Source: Okeania sp. KiyG1
GTDB taxonomy: Bacteria; Cyanobacteriota; Cyanobacteriia; Cyanobacteriales; Microcoleaceae
Assembly (NCBI RefSeq): GCF_014132355.1
Contig: NZ_BLZO01000025.1
Coordinates: 94,058-158,057, forward strand
Direction: 5' to 3'
DNA length: 64,000 nucleotides
Below, in pieces: positions 60,379-64,000 of this stretch. How positions within the stretch are numbered: the first letter of the stretch is position 1; every line of letters starts with the position of its first letter. The notes beneath the pieces were generated by a model, which saw nothing but the letters and a program-made list of their open reading frames with translations, was not told where the DNA came from and made no database searches. The translations under genes and the position numbers were made by a program.

Positions 60379-60517
60379 AGAGCTGATTTATAAACTGAGT
60401 TGAAACTCCTTTCTAGCATGAGTTTGTGGAAAATTATGCCCTAGGGGCTTAGATAGTGTCAAACCCTTACACTGTAAAGCATTTATCCTCTTAATATTTA
60501 CTTTATAAATCAGCTCT
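60379..60517. mobile_element. MITE directly after murI
   Basis: Perfect 16-bp inverted repeats AGAGCTGATTTATAAA (60379-60394) and TTTATAAATCAGCTCT (60502-60517) enclose 107 bases without a reading frame. It begins six bases after the murI stop codon, so its hairpin potential could serve as the gene's terminator. Confidence 0.75.
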
Positions 60518-60654
60518 AAGTTTGAGATATAAAAATCAAATTAAATGCTCGATCTAATAATAATTAGCGAAAAATTTTACAGAGTTTTTGCGATCGAATT
60601 AAAATGCTAATCTAGTTTGATAACTTCTCTTAAACATAAAAACTGACGGGAGAA
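60518..60654. other. Short AT-rich spacer
   Basis: No gene or repeat recognised. Confidence 0.4.
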
Positions 60655-61117
60655 AAGTTCCCGGAAGATTTATCCCCTGGTTGAATAACGACGCGCGGGT
60701 AATAAAGCAGAGTAAAACTATGCTATACTAGAAGTAGTGAGTAACAACAAGGTTTGTCGCCATGACAAGATCGCGCTTTGCGGTGAAATTCTGGTGGACA
60801 GGAGACGGGGACGATGCTTCCTACGACGGCTGTTAGCTCCGCATTCGGCACCGAAAAGCAAGTAACGCAGCTAGAGCAGCGATTTATAGCTCCAATATCT
60901 AGAGTAAAACCACTCGTGAAAACTACAAAAAAAAGGTAAGCTCACAGCTATACAATGATCTATGCCGAGGAGTTTAGAAGTCTACCCTTCAGGCTTTAAG
61001 CAAATGTGGATTTATGAGGGGCTGCGTGCGGAAGTAAATTCCGCACATTTATTCGTCCCGTCCCATTTGCGGTTGATTTGCCACATAATCCAGGGTGTTT
61101 CAACCCCTGGAGATGTC
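60655..61117 (+). mobile_element. Possible tnpB-less element with a known IS left end
   Basis: 60655-60712 repeats, in inverse orientation, the left end at about 555-625 (GTTCCCGGAAGATTTATCCC). At 61090-61117 a hairpin CCAGGGTGTTTCAACCCCTGG followed by AGATGTCAA looks like an IS right end. The intervening 380 bases (TATACT box near 60724, TCGCGCTTTGCGGTGAAATT, GTGCGGAA...TTCCGCAC hairpin) encode no protein. The pairing of these two ends is inference. Confidence 0.4.
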
Positions 61118-61139
61118 AATTTATCTAAATGTTGGCATT

Positions 61140-62471
61140 TATACCCGCGCTCTCCTGCAAGGGAGCGTCGGGATGAATGCCAATCAATTTTGCGGTTCAC
61201 ACATAATCTGTTAAGATGTAAGAGTCGAATAGCAAGCAGTAAATGGTTGAAAAGTCTTACAAGTTTAGGTTTTATCCTACTCCAGAACAGGAAAACCTGT
61301 TGAGGAGGACTTTAGGTTGCGTTCGACTGATCTACAACAGAGCTTTAGCTGCTAGAACTCAAGCTTGGTATGAGAACAAAGAGCGAGTAGGGTATAAGCA
61401 AACTTCTGCTATGCTGACTCACTGGAAAAAGCAGGAAGATTTAGATTTCCTCACACAAGTCAGTAGCGTCCCATTACAGCAAGGTTTAAGACATCTACAA
61501 GCTGCTTTCACTAACTTTTTTAGTGGACGTGCTAAATATCCCAACTTTAAGAAAAAGCGTAATGGTGGTAGTGCAGAATTTACAAAGTCCGCATTTAAGT
61601 GGAAAGATGGTCAAGTCTATCTAGCTAAATGTGCTGAACCATTACCTATCAGGTGGAGCAGGCAACTACCATCAGGTTGTACACCTAGTACAATTACGGT
61701 CAAACTTGACCCAAGTGGTAGATGGTCTGTATCTTTGAGAGTCAATGACACCAGAGATTTGAGACTCAAACCAACTAACAAACAAGTAGGTATTGACTTA
61801 GGTATCACCAGTCTTTTAACTACCAGTGATGGAGAAAAAGTCACTAACCCTAAAAATATAAACAAATTACACAAGAAACTGAGGTTAGCTCAGAAGTCTC
61901 TAAAGAGAAAAACTAAGGGGTCTAATAACTATCAAAAAGCTAGGCTGATTTTAGCTAGGATACACGCAAAAATTAAAGATTCAAGGCTTGACTATACTCA
62001 TAAGCTAACAACTCAACTAATTAGAGAAAACCAAACGATAGTAGTTGAGGACTTGGCAGTAAAAAATATGCTCAAAAACCACAAGTTAGCAAAAGCAATA
62101 AGTGATGCCAACTGGGGAGAATTAGTCAGGCAATTAGAGTACAAGGCTGATTGGTATGGACGGGAATTAATCAAGATTGATAGATATTTTCCTAGTTCTA
62201 AGCGTTGTTCTAATTGCGGACATATAGTAGAAAAATTACCTCTAAGCGTAAGAGAGTGGGATTGTCCAGAGTGTGCATCTCACCATGACAGGGACATAAA
62301 CGCAAGTATAAACATTTTGGCTGCGGGACTCGCAGTGTCAGTCTGTGGAGCGACTGTAAGACCCGAGGAGAGTAAATCTCGGAAGGCGGGTGCTAAGAAA
62401 CAGAAAGTCTCTAACAGTGATGCTAGGGAATCCCGCGCTGTCACGCAAGTGCAGCGTCGGGAGGATGTCAA
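61140..62471 (+). mobile_element. Intact tnpB-only IS200/IS605-type (IS1341-like) element
   Basis: The left-end hairpin CCCGCGCTCTCCTGCAAGGG, then AGCGTCGGGATGAATGCC, lies at 61144-61182. The right-end hairpin CCCGCGCTGTCACGCAAGTG, then CAGCGTCGGGAGGATGTCAA, lies at 62432-62471. These paired imperfect palindromes are the class's recognition ends, and no tnpA is present. The element would need a TnpA from elsewhere to move. Confidence 0.75.
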
Positions 62472-62487
62472 AGCAGATAATTTATAG
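61243..62487 (+). CDS. tnpB: TnpB, apparently intact
   Basis: 414 residues. The only undamaged TnpB in the window. N-terminus EKSYKFRFYPTPEQENLLRR. RuvC acids are in QVGIDLGITSLLTTSDG (Asp), TIVVEDLAVKNML (Glu) and HHDRDINASINIL (Asp). Zinc-ribbon cysteines are in RCSNCGHIVEKL and WDCPECASHH. TnpB is an RNA-guided DNA nuclease, ancestor of Cas12, that helps its element persist after excision. The last 50 codons overlap the right end (guide-RNA region), and the frame reads past the element boundary (EDVKADNL). Start ATG at 61243; ribosome site not evident. Confidence 0.92.
   Translation: MVEKSYKFRFYPTPEQENLLRRTLGCVRLIYNRALAARTQAWYENKERVGYKQTSAMLTHWKKQEDLDFLTQVSSVPLQQGLRHLQAAFTNFFSGRAKYPNFKKKRNGGSAEFTKSAFKWKDGQVYLAKCAEPLPIRWSRQLPSGCTPSTITVKLDPSGRWSVSLRVNDTRDLRLKPTNKQVGIDLGITSLLTTSDGEKVTNPKNINKLHKKLRLAQKSLKRKTKGSNNYQKARLILARIHAKIKDSRLDYTHKLTTQLIRENQTIVVEDLAVKNMLKNHKLAKAISDANWGELVRQLEYKADWYGRELIKIDRYFPSSKRCSNCGHIVEKLPLSVREWDCPECASHHDRDINASINILAAGLAVSVCGATVRPEESKSRKAGAKKQKVSNSDARESRAVTQVQRREDVKADNL
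62320..62471 (+). ncRNA. Omega-RNA-like region overlapping tnpB 3' end
   Basis: By analogy with other TnpB elements, the guide RNA derives from the 3' end of tnpB through the right-end hairpin to GATGTCAA, with the guide reading into the flank from 62472 (AGCAGATAATTTATAG...). The 5' limit is a guess. Confidence 0.45.
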
Positions 62488-62503
62488 TTTCTATAAACTA
62501 TAG

Positions 62504-62607
62504 TATAGCAATGAACGCTCAGGTATTTACAACTTCCAGTTCAAAGTGCAGTAAGCGAAAAGGTTTACAAAAAATCATGTGTAAATATGCCAGCGCACAT
62601 TGCTATA
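62504..62607. mobile_element. Small MITE
   Basis: 104 bp with imperfect 28-bp inverted ends: TATAGCAATGAACGCTCAGG... at 62504 and ...CCAGCGCACATTGCTATA ending at 62607. A single end of the same kind is seen near 14850. No reading frame. Confidence 0.6.
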
Positions 62608-62952
62608 TTATCTGCTGTTTTTTACCGAAAAATCATGGTTTAAAGCCTCCCCTTTTAAGGGAATAAAAAGTGGTCGAGATATGGCGTTTTGCTGGTGCAT
62701 AACTACGTTAACGGCTGTCGCTGACATCAATGCGAGCGCATTCCGCACCGAAAAGTGGAGTGGCTCTGATAAGAGCGGGTTTCCTCGCCATATCTACATA
62801 ATCGACCAAGAGAAAATAGAATTCCGTATTTCAATTCATTTTGATTTCCTAGGTCATGCTGCGCAAACAGCTAAAGATACTGGCTAACTGATAACGTAGT
62901 TCCTCTGAAAGAGGCTAGGGTAGCTCCGACCACAGGAGGCTAACTGAAATGA
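62608..62952. repeat. Nested dispersed repeats
   Basis: Contains the AAAGCCTCCCCTTTTAAGGG repeat with the GGTCGAGATATGGCGTTTTG ... TCCTCGCCATATC palindrome nested at about 62672-62815, a mini-repeat (TTTCCTAGGTCATGCTGCGC) at 62845-62870, and CGTAGTTCCTCTGAAAGAGG at about 62894. No gene seen. Confidence 0.6.
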
Positions 62953-63111
62953 CTAATGCAAATTAGTTCTTGAGTTAGCAATACCTTGTTCCCAAGATTT
63001 ATTTTTTGTGATTTTTGCACCCCTTTGGGCTAATGTTAATAGTAGATATACAGTAAACACATAACCAGTTGCTAGAATGGGAATAATTACAGGAATGTCA
63101 TTGTAGTTCAT
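62953..63111 (-). CDS. Small membrane protein, 52 residues, unknown
   Basis: ATG at 63111, stop at 62953. MNYNDIPVIIPILATGYVFT, then VYLLLTLAQRGAKITKNKSW and EQGIANSRTNLH: one hydrophobic helix (residues 7-28) followed by a positively charged tail, like many small subunits of thylakoid complexes. I cannot assign it to one. No ribosome site is obvious. Clean coding composition amid non-coding DNA makes it a plausible real gene. Confidence 0.5.
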   Translation of the reverse strand: MNYNDIPVIIPILATGYVFTVYLLLTLAQRGAKITKNKSWEQGIANSRTNLH

Positions 63112-64000
63112 AGTTTTATTAGGTGGTATGGTGAGGAGGGTTTTTATGCAAGTATTTCTTAGCTCAAAAGCTAAGTAATTTAAAGATTAATTGAGTATTA
63201 TTTACTTAGTAATTAATTGAAATCAATACTAATAACAACAATTATTCTTTAATTTATTTTTAGAGAAAAAGAAGTTTATAGACAAAGTATTGAATTCTTT
63301 GTCTTCATCAGGTTGTAGCATTAAATAGTAATGCAAAGTAGCAGATATTTTGATTTTTAAGTTACCTTCTGCTTAGGTCGTCTCTAAATTTAGATCCTAG
63401 ATGTAGATGTATTTTTAGAGAAGAGGTTATTCAGATTCTAAATTGTTGATGATTACTGAGTAAGATTGCTTACCTGGAATACTATCAATTTATCGCAATT
63501 TTTAGCAATTGTATTGCTTAATTCAATCATCTATCGATCTAAAATTTTAACCCGGGACTATGTTTTAGTAACTAATAACCCATAGATTTTTAGAAGCTTA
63601 AATTAACTCAATTTCTGTACTTTAGTCATTGGTAAATATATCTCAGACAAACTATACAGCTATTAAGTTATCTTCATTATCATTAATTAGATAGAGCGCC
63701 TGATAGCTTAATTAATATAATCTACATAGCAAAAACTTTCAGGTTAATTTTGGTCGAATATGATGATGACTAAATTATATGTATTCCAGCTCAGAAGTTT
63801 TTGACTATTATCTTCACCAATAGGTAACTTTTAACTATTGAGGAATTTTTGGTCTATTTACCTGTTGAATTCAAAATGTAACTATTATCTCTTTTTACTC
63901 TAAATATTTATAGTAGATTGAGTCAACCTTTAATGAATGGTGAAAAACTATTCTCTACTATTCGTAGCCAGCCTTGATAATTAGGTAAATTGAGAGACAA
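63112..64000. other. AT-rich right end without recognisable genes
   Basis: No open frame of note, no repeat family and no RNA gene recognised on either strand. It may hold the upstream region of the small gene at 62953-63111 and of a gene beyond the window. Confidence 0.5.

Noticed and set aside
60962-61303. 113-codon open frame upstream of the intact tnpB
   Set aside because: Runs through the IS left-end hairpins and overlaps the tnpB start in another frame; no family sequence.

Overview
This window looks like a chromosomal piece of a filamentous, non-heterocystous cyanobacterium. The evidence is a psbA gene for photosystem II protein D1, a CyanoP lipoprotein gene, a PAM68-family gene next to rpsO, a HetZ-like gene and many GCGATCGC (HIP1) sites. 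AT-rich DNA, low coding density (by eye about half or less) and heavy loads of small repeats suggest a Trichodesmium/Okeania/Moorena-like genome; that is inference, not proof.

Layout. 0-11 kb: a TnpB fragment, two convergent RTX genes, a divergent glutamate racemase, a repeat-filled 1.9-kb gap, an orphan histidine kinase, then a graveyard of decayed IS200/IS605-type tnpB genes. 11-22 kb: psbA with a readable promoter and terminator, a two-domain polyphosphate kinase 2, a YdcF-like membrane protein, a frameshifted small membrane protein and an ABC exporter. 22-27 kb: a broken Uma2 (DUF820) gene, then a tandem array of eight near-identical half-Uma2 genes. 27-37 kb: two small secreted proteins, leuB, a duplicated TerB-like gene, a CYP110-like P450, a frameshifted tnpB and a fructosamine-kinase-family gene. 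37-50 kb: a large LRR-Roc-COR protein, a HetZ-like regulator, a frameshifted tnpB, a decayed PilB/GspE-like gene, DAHP synthase and the ruvA-rpsO-PAM68 cluster. 50-64 kb: an MFS transporter pseudogene, a second tandem array (about 200-bp units), cyanoP-maf, a heavily interrupted tnpB, a peroxiredoxin, a second glutamate racemase, an intact tnpB, a small membrane ORF and an empty right end.

The most notable theme is nested mobile DNA. At least seven tnpB copies or fragments, plus three tnpB-less elements that keep IS end hairpins and a guide-RNA-like right end, are colonised by several families of 20-55-bp palindromic mini-repeats. Some of these are inserted in frame: the same 24-nt mini-repeat sits in frame in two different tnpB genes. 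One tnpB unit (56.7-58.1 kb) carries about six such insertions. Four MITE-like elements with clear inverted repeats are also readable, one with a perfect 8-bp target duplication.

Metabolic genes are housekeeping (leuB, aroF, murI x2, maf, ruvA, rpsO) and lie as single transcription units, apart from rpsO-PAM68 and probably cyanoP-maf.
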